This document shows, in pieces, positions 28,158-36,965 of a stretch of 64,000 bases of DNA. How positions within the stretch are numbered: position 1 is the first letter of the stretch; every line of letters begins with the position of its first letter. Both the position numbers and the translations under genes were made by a program. This DNA comes from Microbacterium sp. SZ1 (lineage in GTDB: Bacteria; Actinomycetota; Actinomycetes; Actinomycetales; Microbacteriaceae): positions 248,001-312,000 of the forward strand of contig NZ_LPVV01000038.1 in NCBI RefSeq assembly GCF_002362255.1, in the 5' to 3' direction. A model generated the notes under the pieces. It was not told where the DNA came from, ran no database searches, and saw only the letters and a list, made by a program, of their open reading frames with translations.

Positions 28158-29768
28158 TCAGTCGACGCTCACATCGTAGAACAGGGGGCGGCCGTACAGG
28201 TCGTACTGCAGGCCACTCACTCGCTCGCCGACCGCGGTGATCGCGGAGGGGACGTACAGCGGCACGATCGCCTGGTGGGTCGCGTTCCACTCCTGCAGCT
28301 GCGTGTACAGGGTGTCCCGCTGGCCCTGGTCGCTGGTGGCAACGGCCTGCTCGAGCAGCCCGTCCACCTCCGGGTCCGACACCTGCGAGGCGTTCTGGAA
28401 CCCGTCGGTGTGCAGGTGGTTGCGAAGCAGATCCGGGTCGACGCCCGAGAAGCCCCAGTCGGTCAGGTCGAACGTCTTGGGTCCGTACTGCTCGTTGTAG
28501 GCACCGGGCTCCAGCACCTCACGCACGACATCGATGCCGATCGCCTTGAGGTCGGACTGGATCGCGTTGGCGAGAGCGGCGCGATCATCGGGCACGGGGG
28601 TGTAGGCGATCCAGCGCACCGAGAGCGGCTGTCCGTTCTTCATGCGGATGCCGTCGGCGTCGCGCTCCGTCCACCCGGCCTCGTCAAGCAGCGCGTTCGC
28701 AGCATCGGCGTCGTACGGCCAGCTGTTCTCCAGCGCCGCGTCGTAGCCCGGCGTGGTCGGGCCGAGGATGCTCCACGCCCGCGGAAACTGACCGAAGAAG
28801 ATCTCCTCGACCGCGGCGTCGATGTCGATGCCCTTCGCGAAGGCCTGACGCACCTTCTCATCGGCGAAGACGCCGTACTTCTCGTTGAGGTACAGCGAGT
28901 ACGGCAGACCGGGGTACTCGACCGAGTCGACGGTGATGCCGTCGCCGAGGTCTCCGGCGAGGTTCGGCGGGATGTTGCTCGCGATGTCGGCCTCGCCGCT
29001 CTGCACCACTCCGGTGCGCACCGACGCCTCGGGCTGGATCTCGACGCGCAGCGTCTCGACCTCGGGTGCCTTCTCGCCGTGCGGCCCCCACGCGTAGTCG
29101 TCGTTGCGGGTGTACACGATCTCCTGGTCGGGCGTGTACTCGGTGAGCTCGTAGGGACCGGTGCCCACGGTGATGCCGGGGCCACCCGCCTTGAGCTGGC
29201 CGGCGGACTCCTCGAGCGCGGCCGGCGAGTAGAACCCGAGCTGCGGTGTGCTGGCCGCCTGCAGGAACGGGGCGTACGGCTGCGTGAACGACACCTTCAC
29301 GGTGTGCTCGTCGATTACCTCGGTGCCCTCGTAGAAGTCCGCGCCGAGCATGCTCGCCGCCTGGGCGGACTCGGTCTCGGGGTCGACGATGCGGTCGAAG
29401 TTCGCCTTGACCGCCTCGGCGTCGAACGGCTCGCCGTCGGTGAAGGTCACATCGTCGCGGAGCGTGAAGGTGTACTCGGTGCTGTCGTCCGACACCTCCC
29501 ACTCGGTCGCGAGCCAGGGCGTGAACGATCCGTCCGCCTCCTGGAAGACGAGGGAGTCCAGCACCGCGCGCTGCACCATCCCCGAGACGTCGAGCTGGCT
29601 CACCTGGGGATCCATGTGCCCCGCAGCGAGGTTGGCGCCCTCGATCGACCACACGAGCTCTGCCCCCTCGGAGTCGGACGAGCTTGCGGAGCAGGCGCTC
29701 AGCGCCAGCGCGGCGACCGTGCTGAGGGCGACGAGGGGAAGAACGCGACGTGCGGGGTGTGCGGGCAT
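28158..29768 (-). CDS. Peptide ABC transporter substrate-binding lipoprotein
   Basis: A 536-residue family 5 binding protein. The signal sequence ends with lipobox L-S-A-C (Cys 26), followed by a Ser-rich linker. The mature part has 'YTFTLRDDVTFTDGEPFDAEAVKANFDRI' and 'KVRQAFAKGIDIDAAVEEIFF', typical of DppA/NikA-like proteins. I chose the ATG at 29768 because GAGG lies 7 nt upstream and the signal peptide begins there. First gene of a complete four-gene importer operon divergent from valS. The substrate is unknown: peptides are most likely, but a nickel-chelate or sugar oligomer cannot be excluded. Confidence 0.95.
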   Translation of the reverse strand: MPAHPARRVLPLVALSTVAALALSACSASSSDSEGAELVWSIEGANLAAGHMDPQVSQLDVSGMVQRAVLDSLVFQEADGSFTPWLATEWEVSDDSTEYTFTLRDDVTFTDGEPFDAEAVKANFDRIVDPETESAQAASMLGADFYEGTEVIDEHTVKVSFTQPYAPFLQAASTPQLGFYSPAALEESAGQLKAGGPGITVGTGPYELTEYTPDQEIVYTRNDDYAWGPHGEKAPEVETLRVEIQPEASVRTGVVQSGEADIASNIPPNLAGDLGDGITVDSVEYPGLPYSLYLNEKYGVFADEKVRQAFAKGIDIDAAVEEIFFGQFPRAWSILGPTTPGYDAALENSWPYDADAANALLDEAGWTERDADGIRMKNGQPLSVRWIAYTPVPDDRAALANAIQSDLKAIGIDVVREVLEPGAYNEQYGPKTFDLTDWGFSGVDPDLLRNHLHTDGFQNASQVSDPEVDGLLEQAVATSDQGQRDTLYTQLQEWNATHQAIVPLYVPSAITAVGERVSGLQYDLYGRPLFYDVSVD

Positions 29769-29803
29769 GGCAATTCCTCGGAAGAACGGGTCGGGATGAA
29801 TCC

Positions 29804-29809
29804 AGTGTA
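29804..29809 (-). promoter_or_regulatory. Candidate -10 box of the second peptide-importer operon
   Basis: TACACT on the minus strand, about 35 nt before the ATG of the binding-protein gene. The -35 region is not recognisable. Confidence 0.4.
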
Positions 29810-29867
29810 TTGCCGATTCTTGGACCCGGTCGATGTGTGCGCCGCTCTCCCGCACGACCACGGTCGG

Positions 29868-29873
29868 TACACT
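29868..29873 (+). promoter_or_regulatory. Candidate -10 box of valS
   Basis: TACACT on the plus strand, giving a leader of about 60 nt. No T-box sequence (GGUGGNACCGCG) is found, so valS is not controlled like ileS. Confidence 0.4.
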
Positions 29874-29937
29874 GGAGCCACAACCCACACTCAGGCACGC
29901 TCACACAGTGCCGCATACATCGCTCGAGGAGACCTCC

Positions 29938-32544
29938 ATGTCCGAGTCCGCACCCTCTCAGATCCCTGACAAGCCCGTACTCGAAGGTCTCGAAGCGAAG
30001 TGGGGCGAAGCGTGGTCCGAGCAGGGCACGTACCTGTTCGACCGCATCCGCGCCGCCCAGTCCGGCCGCGAGGGCGTCTACTCGATCGACACTCCGCCGC
30101 CGACCGCATCCGGCAGCCTCCACATCGGCCACGTGTTCTCCTACACGCACACCGACGTGAAGGCCCGCTTCGAGCGCATGCGCGGCAAGACGGTGTTCTA
30201 TCCGATGGGCTGGGACGACAACGGCCTTCCCACCGAGCGCCGCGTGCAGAACTACTACGGCGTGCGCTGCGACCCGTCGCTCCCGTACGACGCGGACTTC
30301 ACTCCGCCGTTCGAGGGCGGTGACAACAAGTCGAGCCGCGCCGCCGACCAGGTGCCGATCAGCCGGCGCAACTTCATCGAGCTGTGCGAGCGGCTGACCG
30401 TCGAGGACGAGAAGCAGTTCGAAGCGCTGTTCCGTCAGCTCGGCCTCTCGGTCGACTGGACCCAGACCTACCGCACGATCTCCGACGACACGATCCGTCA
30501 GAGCCAGCTCGCGTTCCTTCGCAACCTGGAGCGCGGTGAGGCGTACCAGTCGCTGGCGCCGACGCTGTGGGACATCGACTTCCGCTCGGCGATCGCACAG
30601 GCCGAGCTCGAGGACCGCGACCAGCAGGCCGCGTATCACACGATCGACTTCCCCTTCGCCGACGGCTCGGGCTCGATCACGATCGAGACCACCCGTCCCG
30701 AGCTGCTCCCCGCGTGCATCGCGATCGTGACGCACCCGGAGGGCCCGCACAAGCAGCTCATCGGAACGAAGGTGCGGACGCCGTTCTTCGGCGCCGAGAT
30801 CGAGATCCACGGCCACCACCTCGCGCAGCCCGACAAGGGCACCGGCGCCGCGATGGTCTGCACCTTCGGCGACGTGACCGACATCATCTGGTGGCGTGAG
30901 CTGCGCACCGCCGACGGTCGCGACCTGCCCAACATGACGACGATCGGCCTCGACGGACGCTTCCTCCCGAACGCCCCGTCGATCGTGGCGAACGCGGAGG
31001 CAGCCGACTGGTACGCCGCCGAACTCGCCGGCAAGACCGTGTTCTCCGCTCGCAAGGCGATCGTCGAGAAGCTGCAGGAGACCGGCGACATGACGGCCGT
31101 CGGCAAGCCCTTCTCCCACGCGGTGAAGTTCTTCGAGAAGGGCGACCGCCCGCTCGAGATCGTCTCCACGCGCCAGTGGTACATCCGCAACGGAGCCCGC
31201 GACGGCGAACTCCGCGACGAGCTGCTCGCGCACGGCACGGAGCTGTCGTGGCACCCCGACTTCATGCGCGTGCGCTACGAGAACTGGGTCGGCGGCCTCA
31301 CGGGCGACTGGCTCGTGTCGCGCCAGCGCTTCTTCGGTGTGCCGATCCCGCTCTGGTACGGCCTCGACGAGAACGGCGAGCGCGACTACGACCGTGTGCT
31401 CACACCCGATCACGCCGCGCTGCCGATCGACCCCACCACCGATGTGCCCGCCGGCTACTCGGAGGACCAGCGCGGCGTGCCGGGCGGATTCGATGCCGAG
31501 GCCGACATCCTCGACACGTGGGCCACGTCGTCCCTGACGCCGCAGCTCGCAGGAGGATGGCAGCGCGACGAGGAGCTGTGGCAGCTCACCGCTCCGTTCG
31601 ACCTGCGCCCGCAGGGACAGGACATCATCCGCACGTGGCTGTTCTCGACCATGCTGCGCTCGACCCTCGAAGACGGCCGCTCGCCGTGGCGCAATGCCGC
31701 CATCTCGGGCTTCATCGTCGACCCCGACCGCAAGAAGATGTCGAAGTCCAAGGGCAACGTGGTGACTCCGGCCAACATCCTCGACGCGCACGGATCGGAT
31801 GCCGTGCGCTACTGGGCCGCGTCCAGCCGCCTCGGCATGGATGCGGCGTTCGACCCGCAGAACCCCACCCAGGTGAAGATCGGACGCCGGCTGGCGATCA
31901 AGGTCCTCAACGCCGCGAAGTTCGTGCTCTCCTTCCCCGTGCCGGAGGGCGCGCAGGTGACACACGCCCTGGATGCGTCGATGCTGACGGCGCTCGACGC
32001 CGTCGTGGTCGAGGCGACGAAGGCGTTCGAGAACTACGACCAGGCCAAGGCACTCGAGGTCACCGAGGCGTTCTTCTGGACCTTCTGCGACGACTACCTC
32101 GAACTCGTCAAGGAACGGGCCTACAACCAGGCCGACGTCGGTCAGGCTTCGGCCGCGCTCGCGCTACGCCTCGCCCTCTCGACGCTGCTGCGCCTGCTGG
32201 CACCGGTCATCTCCTTCGCGACCGAGGAGGTGTGGTCCTGGTTCGAGGAGGGCTCCGTGCATACGGCCTCGTGGCCGGAGTCGCTGCGCATCGAAGGCGA
32301 CACCGCGGTGCTGTCCGCGGCCAGCGAAGCCCTGATCGGCATCCGTCGTGCCAAGACCGAGGCGAAGGCGTCGCAGAAGACACCGGTCTCGCGGGCCGAG
32401 ATCGCGGCACCCGCGGCAAAGCTCGAGGCACTGCGCGCCGCAGCCGACGACCTGCGCGCGGTCGGACGCATCGCGGAACTCGAGTTCACCGAGGCGGCGG
32501 AGTTCGCCGTGACGATCGAGCTCGCGCCGACCGAGGAGGCATGA
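29938..32544 (+). CDS. valS: Valyl-tRNA synthetase
   Basis: Class I synthetase of 868 residues. The HIGH motif is H62-I-G-H65 in 'TASGSLHIGHVFSYTHTD' and the KMSKS loop lies near residues 600-604 ('KKMSKSKGNVV'). An editing domain sits between them ('TIETTRPELLPAC'), and the C-terminal arm is shorter than in E. coli ValS. I used the ATG at 29938, preceded by GAGGAG at about 7 nt, rather than the upstream in-frame ATG. Its stop overlaps the next small gene. Confidence 0.98.
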   Translation: MSESAPSQIPDKPVLEGLEAKWGEAWSEQGTYLFDRIRAAQSGREGVYSIDTPPPTASGSLHIGHVFSYTHTDVKARFERMRGKTVFYPMGWDDNGLPTERRVQNYYGVRCDPSLPYDADFTPPFEGGDNKSSRAADQVPISRRNFIELCERLTVEDEKQFEALFRQLGLSVDWTQTYRTISDDTIRQSQLAFLRNLERGEAYQSLAPTLWDIDFRSAIAQAELEDRDQQAAYHTIDFPFADGSGSITIETTRPELLPACIAIVTHPEGPHKQLIGTKVRTPFFGAEIEIHGHHLAQPDKGTGAAMVCTFGDVTDIIWWRELRTADGRDLPNMTTIGLDGRFLPNAPSIVANAEAADWYAAELAGKTVFSARKAIVEKLQETGDMTAVGKPFSHAVKFFEKGDRPLEIVSTRQWYIRNGARDGELRDELLAHGTELSWHPDFMRVRYENWVGGLTGDWLVSRQRFFGVPIPLWYGLDENGERDYDRVLTPDHAALPIDPTTDVPAGYSEDQRGVPGGFDAEADILDTWATSSLTPQLAGGWQRDEELWQLTAPFDLRPQGQDIIRTWLFSTMLRSTLEDGRSPWRNAAISGFIVDPDRKKMSKSKGNVVTPANILDAHGSDAVRYWAASSRLGMDAAFDPQNPTQVKIGRRLAIKVLNAAKFVLSFPVPEGAQVTHALDASMLTALDAVVVEATKAFENYDQAKALEVTEAFFWTFCDDYLELVKERAYNQADVGQASAALALRLALSTLLRLLAPVISFATEEVWSWFEEGSVHTASWPESLRIEGDTAVLSAASEALIGIRRAKTEAKASQKTPVSRAEIAAPAAKLEALRAAADDLRAVGRIAELEFTEAAEFAVTIELAPTEEA

Positions 32545-32759
32545 TGCAGCTGGGCACCCGGTGGTCGACCGGTGCGGAGCCGCCGGCATCGGTTCCCTCG
32601 GCGCTCCGCCCGGCGATCGCCGAGGTGGAGGCCCGCGGCCTGGCCGGCCACTGGACGCTCACCTGGCTCGAAGGCCGAGCGATCGCCGAGCTCGACGCCG
32701 GCTGGGAGGTCATGCAGACGGCATCCGGCGAGATCGTCGCCCGCCCGTTCGAGGACTGA
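32541..32759 (+). CDS. Small hypothetical protein coupled to valS (72 aa)
   Basis: A 72-residue soluble protein with no family I recognise ('MQLGTRWSTGAEPPASVPSA', then 'ALRPAIAEVEARG' and a Trp-rich 'HWTLTWLEGRAIAELDAGW'). The start overlaps the valS stop (ATGA), and a second in-frame ATG is at 32544. GAGGAGG just before the start gives a good ribosome-binding site. Coupling to valS suggests co-expression only and does not establish a tRNA-related role. Confidence 0.75.
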   Translation: MMQLGTRWSTGAEPPASVPSALRPAIAEVEARGLAGHWTLTWLEGRAIAELDAGWEVMQTASGEIVARPFED

Positions 32760-32786
32760 TTCGAGCCCGAGCCACCGCACCCCCAG

Positions 32787-32870
32787 GGGTCGTTGAGCGA
32801 GCGAAGCGAGACGAAACGCGCCTCGCCCCGACGGGTCGTTGAGCGAGCGAAGCGAGACGAAACGCGCCTC
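32787..32870. repeat. Two copies of a 38-bp direct repeat
   Basis: Identical 38-bp copies at 32787-32824 and 32833-32870 (46-bp period). The shared part starts GGGTCGTTGAGCGAGCGAAG and ends CGCGCCTC. They fill the convergent gap between the valS-linked small gene and the ArsR-linked small gene. The internal GAGCGAGCGAAGCGAG is itself repetitive. From memory the same text occurs dispersed in other Microbacteriaceae, but I cannot check that here. Confidence 0.9.
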
Positions 32871-32882
32871 TCTCCGCTCGAC

Positions 32883-33101
32883 TCACCTTCCGGGTACGCC
32901 CATCTGCGCGAGCAGATGCTCGACGGCCCGCGGGTCGTGTCGTCGGGCCTGCTGCTCACGCAGGAGGTCGAGTGCGATCTCCCGGCGCCCGGCACGCGCC
33001 GCGATGCGGTGTTCGACGAACGCGGTGAGCCGGTGCGCGACACCGAGAATGCGCCGTTCGACGAGAGTCGGTGCCGCGAGGTGCAGGGCTGCGCTGGTCA
33101 T
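32883..33101 (-). CDS. Small hypothetical protein coupled to an ArsR-type regulator (72 aa)
   Basis: A 72-residue, Arg/His/Leu-rich, probably all-helical protein ('APTLVERRILGVAHRLTAFVEHRIAAR') with no recognised family. The ATG at 33101 has GGAGG 4 nt upstream and overlaps the stop of the regulator gene (ATGA). The tight coupling suggests that it acts with the regulator or is its target. Similar tiny helical proteins often accompany ArsR/PadR regulators. Confidence 0.75.
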   Translation of the reverse strand: MTSAALHLAAPTLVERRILGVAHRLTAFVEHRIAARAGRREIALDLLREQQARRHDPRAVEHLLAQMGVPGR

Positions 33102-33694
33102 GATTCCTCCGTTCGCGTCGCGGTGGGCAGGTCGAAGAGCTCCGTGCGGAGGGTCACACGGCGCACGTCTGGCCCGGTCTGGCCCTGATATCGGTCGACG
33201 ACCCGGTCGACCACCGCTGTCAGCTCGGCTTTGAGCTCTGCCATCTGTTCGGCCGTGAGATCGAGGTAGGTCGTCATGACGATGCCGGCATCGCGCCACT
33301 CCTCGGGGATACCGGCCTCGGAGCGGTTGAGGTAGGCCATGAGCGTCTCGTGACGGAGTCGGAAGAACTCCGACGTGACGATCTGCGCGGACGCCCTGTC
33401 CGACGGCGTCATCGTGTCGTCGGGTCCCGGCAGATCGATCCGTCCCTTCGGGCGCTCCCACCACCGTTCTCTCGCAGTCCCCCGCCCCTCGACCTCACGG
33501 ATCAGGTCGTGAGCGGCAAGCGCTCGCAGGTGGTAGCTCATGGAGCCCGAGGTCTCGCCCACGAGCGCAGCGAGAGTGCTGGCGGTCTGCGGACCGCGCT
33601 CGCTCAGCAGGTCGAAGATCCGCACCCGCAGCGGATGCGCGAGCGCCTTGAGCGCGCCGGCATCCAGGCTGCGGGACTCTCGCTGATTCGTCAT
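33098..33694 (-). CDS. ArsR/helix-turn-helix family transcriptional regulator
   Basis: A 198-residue protein with an N-terminal winged helix (residues 10-75: 'ALKALAHPLRVRIFDLLSERGPQTASTLAALVGETSGSMSYHLRALAAHDLIREV'). A C-terminal domain of about 110 residues without Cys metal sites follows. That longer C-terminus is typical of the HTH_20/ArsR-like regulators linked to small membrane or MFS genes, not of metal sensors. It is coupled by 4 bp to the downstream 72-residue gene. The start codon lies within a tandem 14-bp repeat array (33693-33755) and 7 nt after TATCTT on the minus strand, so the message is probably leaderless and autoregulated. Confidence 0.93.
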   Translation of the reverse strand: MTNQRESRSLDAGALKALAHPLRVRIFDLLSERGPQTASTLAALVGETSGSMSYHLRALAAHDLIREVEGRGTARERWWERPKGRIDLPGPDDTMTPSDRASAQIVTSEFFRLRHETLMAYLNRSEAGIPEEWRDAGIVMTTYLDLTAEQMAELKAELTAVVDRVVDRYQGQTGPDVRRVTLRTELFDLPTATRTEES

Positions 33695-33758
33695 GCATGC
33701 AAAGATACGCTTGCAAAACTCTCTTTGCAAACTTTCCTTTGCAGATGTTCCTTGCGGG
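33693..33758 (-). repeat. Tandem 14-bp TTGCAAA repeats over the ArsR-gene promoter and start
   Basis: Motifs centred on GC at 33699, 33713, 33727 and 33741 occur at an exact 14-bp period (plus-strand cores ATGCATGCAAAG, GCTTGCAAAA, CTTTGCAAAC, CTTTGCAGAT). A weaker fifth copy follows at 33754. The array covers the candidate -10 and the start codon of the regulator and is a likely operator series. Confidence 0.75.
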
Positions 33759-33759
33759 C

Positions 33760-34938
33760 TCAGCTCACGACAGCGCGCGCAGCGATGAACGCCGAAACGC
33801 ACCGCTCGACCTGCTCTGCGGTGTGCGCGGCCGAAAGCTGCACACGGATCCGCGCGAGGCCCCGAGGAACGACCGGGAAGCTGAACGCCGTCACGTACAC
33901 GCCCTGTCGCTGCATCTCGGCCGCGATGCGCGCGGTGAGGGCGGCGTCCCCGAACATCACCGGGACGATGGGGTGCTCCCCCGGCAGGAGGTCGAATCCC
34001 TCCGCCGTCATACGTTCGCGGAACAGCGCCGCGTTCTCTCGCAGCCGGGCTCGGAGATCGGCCGATCCCTCCACGAGGTCGAGAGCCGTGAGCGTACCGG
34101 CCACGATCGACGGCGCGAGCGTGTTCGAGAACAGGTACGGACGAGAGCGCTGGCGCAGCAGCGCGACGATGTCGGCGTGCGAGGCGACATAGCCTCCGGA
34201 TGCTCCGCCGAGCGCTTTGCCGAAGGTCCCGGTGTAGATGTCGACCCGGTCCGCGACACCGCACAGCTCGGGCGTGCCCCGACCGTTCTCTCCCACGAAT
34301 CCGACGGCGTGCGAGTCGTCGACGAAGACGAGGGCGTCGTAGCGCTCTGCGAGGTCGCAGATCTCTGCGAGCGGTGCGATGTATCCGTCCATCGAGAACA
34401 CGCCGTCCGTGACGACGACACGGAAGCGAGCATCGGATGCCGCCTGCAGCTGTGCCTCGAGGTCAGCGATGTCGCGGTTGCGATAGCGCAGACGGCGGGC
34501 CTTCGACAGCCGGATGCCGTCGATGATCGACGCGTGGTTCAACTCGTCCGAGATGATCGCGTCCTCGGCGGAGAACAGCGTCTCGAAGACCCCGCCGTTC
34601 GCGTCGAAGCAGGAGGAGTAGAGGATGGCGTCGTCCGTGCCGAGGAAGCCCGCCAGGCGGCGCTCGAGCTCGAGGTGCTGCTCCTGGGTCCCGCAGATGA
34701 AGCGCACGCTCGCGAGGCCGTAGCCCCATTCGTCGAGCGCCGACTTCGCGGCATCCAGGATCCGCTGGTCGTCGGCGAGCCCGAGGTAGTTGTTGGCGCA
34801 GAAGTTGAGCACTTCCTCGCCGTCCGCCGTGATCTCGGCGCGTTGCGGACCCCGGATGCCGCGCTCACGCTTGGTGAGGCCTGCTTCGTCGATCCCTGCG
34901 AGCTCCGCCGCCACGTGCTTCTCAAAGGTTCCGTACAT
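33760..34938 (-). CDS. kbl: Glycine C-acetyltransferase (2-amino-3-ketobutyrate CoA ligase)
   Basis: PLP enzyme that splits 2-amino-3-ketobutyrate with CoA into glycine and acetyl-CoA, the second step of threonine degradation after Tdh. The 392-residue alpha-oxoamine synthase has the PLP Lys in '[15 protein letters not shown]' (near residue 239), '[12 protein letters not shown]' at the N-terminus and '[13 protein letters not shown]'. Its ATG overlaps the tdh stop by one base (TGATG). The pair is one operon. Confidence 0.97.
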   Translation of the reverse strand: MYGTFEKHVAAELAGIDEAGLTKRERGIRGPQRAEITADGEEVLNFCANNYLGLADDQRILDAAKSALDEWGYGLASVRFICGTQEQHLELERRLAGFLGTDDAILYSSCFDANGGVFETLFSAEDAIISDELNHASIIDGIRLSKARRLRYRNRDIADLEAQLQAASDARFRVVVTDGVFSMDGYIAPLAEICDLAERYDALVFVDDSHAVGFVGENGRGTPELCGVADRVDIYTGTFGKALGGASGGYVASHADIVALLRQRSRPYLFSNTLAPSIVAGTLTALDLVEGSADLRARLRENAALFRERMTAEGFDLLPGEHPIVPVMFGDAALTARIAAEMQRQGVYVTAFSFPVVPRGLARIRVQLSAAHTAEQVERCVSAFIAARAVVS

Positions 34939-35981
34939 CACAGCTCCGTCCAGTCGAGGATGATCTTGCCCGTGCCGGCGGACTCCGCCGCCGCGAAACC
35001 GCGCTCCCAGTCTCTGGCCGGCAGCACGTCTGCGATGACGCGACCGATCGATTCGCGCAGCGTGGCGCTCGTCTGGAGCATCGCGCCCATGGCGTTCCAC
35101 GTCTCGAACATCTCGCGGCCGTAGATGCCCTTGATCGTGAGCATGTGGGTGACGAGCTTGCCCCAGTCGATGCCGAACCCGTCGCTGGGCAGGCCCAGCA
35201 TGGCGATGCGGCCGCCGTGGTTCATGTTGTCGATCATGGCGGGGAGAGCCGCGGGCGCCCCGCTCATCTCGAAGCCGATGTCGAACCCCTCGCGCATGCC
35301 GAGGGTGTGCTGTGCGTCGCGGATGTCGCGCTGCGAGACATCGACGACCTCGTCCGCGCCCATGAGCGTCGCCATCTCGAGCCGTGGCGCACTCACGTCC
35401 GTGGCGGTGATGAACCGCGCTCCGGCGTGTCGGGCGACCGCGATCGCCATGAGGCCGATCGGACCGCATCCCGTCACGAGAACGTCCTCGCCCACGAGCG
35501 GATAGGTCAGGGCCGTGTGCACCGCGTTGCCGAGAGGGTCGAAGATCGCGCCGAGTTCGGGGGTGACGTCGGCGTGGTGCACCCAGACGTTCGTCGCGGG
35601 GAGCGCCAGGTACTCGGCGAACGCTCCGTCACGCTGCAGTCCGAGGCCGACCGTGCGGATGCACATCTGCCGCCGACCGGCGCGACAGTTGCGACACGTA
35701 CCGCAGACGATGTGTCCCTCGCCCGAGACGCGGTCGCCGACGGAGATGTCGTGCACGAGCGGTCCGACCTCGACGACCTCTCCGTAGAATTCGTGACCGG
35801 GGATCAGCGGGGCGTCGATCGCCGAGGCGGCCCAGTCGTCCCAGCGGCGGATATGCAGGTCGGTGCCGCAGATGCCCGTTCGTAGCACCCGGATGACGAC
35901 CTCATCGGACGCGGCGACGGGATCCGGTCGCTCGACGAGTTCCAGGCCCGCGGCACGTTCCCCCTTGAACAGAGCTCTCAT
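34938..35981 (-). CDS. tdh: L-threonine 3-dehydrogenase
   Basis: NAD-dependent zinc dehydrogenase that oxidises threonine to 2-amino-3-ketobutyrate. The 347-residue medium-chain protein has catalytic zinc ligands C38 and H63-E64 ('GICGTD', 'PGHEF') and structural zinc Cys at 93, 96, 99 and 107 ('[15 protein letters not shown]'). The cofactor motif '[15 protein letters not shown]' and '[10 protein letters not shown]' match Tdh specifically. I chose the ATG at 35981 because it gives the canonical N-terminus. First gene of tdh-kbl, divergent from a LysR-type gene 80 nt away. Confidence 0.96.
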   Translation of the reverse strand: MRALFKGERAAGLELVERPDPVAASDEVVIRVLRTGICGTDLHIRRWDDWAASAIDAPLIPGHEFYGEVVEVGPLVHDISVGDRVSGEGHIVCGTCRNCRAGRRQMCIRTVGLGLQRDGAFAEYLALPATNVWVHHADVTPELGAIFDPLGNAVHTALTYPLVGEDVLVTGCGPIGLMAIAVARHAGARFITATDVSAPRLEMATLMGADEVVDVSQRDIRDAQHTLGMREGFDIGFEMSGAPAALPAMIDNMNHGGRIAMLGLPSDGFGIDWGKLVTHMLTIKGIYGREMFETWNAMGAMLQTSATLRESIGRVIADVLPARDWERGFAAAESAGTGKIILDWTEL

Positions 35982-36050
35982 GTGTCGATCACACCGCACG
36001 CTACCGTTTAGAGCAAGGCGTTTGATCTGCAGGGTCGGTGTAGCTTTCAC

Positions 36051-36056
36051 TAAACT
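36051..36056 (+). promoter_or_regulatory. Candidate -10 box, leaderless LysR-type gene
   Basis: TAAACT sits 6 nt before the GTG at 36063, and no ribosome-binding site is visible. The 81-bp divergent region also has a TTTAG/CTAAA pair (36007-36011 and 36051-36055) that could belong to a LysR operator. Confidence 0.45.
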
Positions 36057-36062
36057 TTTCGT

Positions 36063-36965
36063 GTGGAGATCCACCAGCTGCAGATCCTTCGTGAGCTCGG
36101 CGCCCTCGGCAGCGTCGCCGCCGTCGCCGACGCGCTGTCGGTGACCCCCTCCGCGGTGTCGCAGCATCTGGCCGCCCTGCAGCGCGGCTTCCGCACCCCG
36201 CTCACGCGCAAGGACGGACGCCGCCTCATCCTCACGCCGGCGGGAGAGGTGCTCGCCGCCGCCGGAGTCGAGGCGATCGACGCGATCGCCTCCGCCCGCA
36301 ACGCCGTCGACGCATTCGAGAGCGATCACACGGGGGTGGTCACGGTGAGCGGATTCCACAGCGTCGGTCAGGCGCTCTTCGGCGAGCTGATCCGGGAACT
36401 CGGAGATGACGCGCCGACCGTCGAGCTGACCGACGAAGACGTCGCGCAGAGCGAGTTCCCCGCGCTGACGGCTCGCTACGACCTGGTGCTGGCACATCGG
36501 ATGGAGCACTCCACCCCCTGGCCGACGCAGGGCATGCGCAGCATGACGCTCGTGAAGGAACCTCTCGACGTCGCAGTCGCGGCAGCGCACCCGCTCGCGC
36601 AGCGCACGCGCGTGACACCCCTCGACGTGGTCGACGGACCGTGGGTGACCAGTCGGGCTGGCTACTCCCCCGACGACGTCCTCGGGGCGGTGGCGGCAGT
36701 GGCCGGCCGCCCCGTCGAGATCCGGCATCGCATTAACGACTACGGCGCCGTGGCCGCGGTCATCGCCGCAGGGGGTGTCATCGGGATGCTGCCTCGCTAC
36801 ACCTCGCGCACAGGAGACACCCCTGGGATCGTCCGCCTGCCGCTGCGCGGAGTGTCGACGCATCGTCTCATCGACCTGCTCGCCCGCCCCGAGAATCTGC
36901 GTCGCCGCTCGGTGCGCCTCGTGGTCGAGGCCCTCGAGCGCGCGATGGCTAGGCTCAGAGGATGA
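36063..36965 (+). CDS. LysR-family transcriptional regulator
   Basis: A 300-residue LysR-type activator/repressor. The N-terminal winged helix ('QLQILRELGALGSVAAVADALSVTPSAVSQHLAALQ', residues 5-40) is followed by a substrate-binding-like effector domain ('VSGFHSVGQALFGELIREL'). The GTG at 36063 is the first usable start. The gene is divergent from tdh-kbl and overlaps the M3 peptidase gene by 4 bp (ATGA). The usual logic for LysR is control of the divergent tdh-kbl genes, with threonine or a derivative as effector, but that is inference. Confidence 0.94.
   Translation: MEIHQLQILRELGALGSVAAVADALSVTPSAVSQHLAALQRGFRTPLTRKDGRRLILTPAGEVLAAAGVEAIDAIASARNAVDAFESDHTGVVTVSGFHSVGQALFGELIRELGDDAPTVELTDEDVAQSEFPALTARYDLVLAHRMEHSTPWPTQGMRSMTLVKEPLDVAVAAAHPLAQRTRVTPLDVVDGPWVTSRAGYSPDDVLGAVAAVAGRPVEIRHRINDYGAVAAVIAAGGVIGMLPRYTSRTGDTPGIVRLPLRGVSTHRLIDLLARPENLRRRSVRLVVEALERAMARLRG

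Noticed and set aside
29769..29937. T-box leader for valS
   Set aside because: The GGUGGNACCGCG core and specifier arrangement are absent.
28858..31965. Open frame of over 1000 codons spanning the second binding-protein gene and valS
   Set aside because: It is antisense to valS and out of frame with the lipoprotein gene, with random composition. High GC makes such frames common.
32793..33234. Arg/Glu/Lys-rich frames over the 38-bp repeats (MSERSETKRAS-type)
   Set aside because: The protein is only the repeat read twice and has no ribosome-binding site or conserved pattern.
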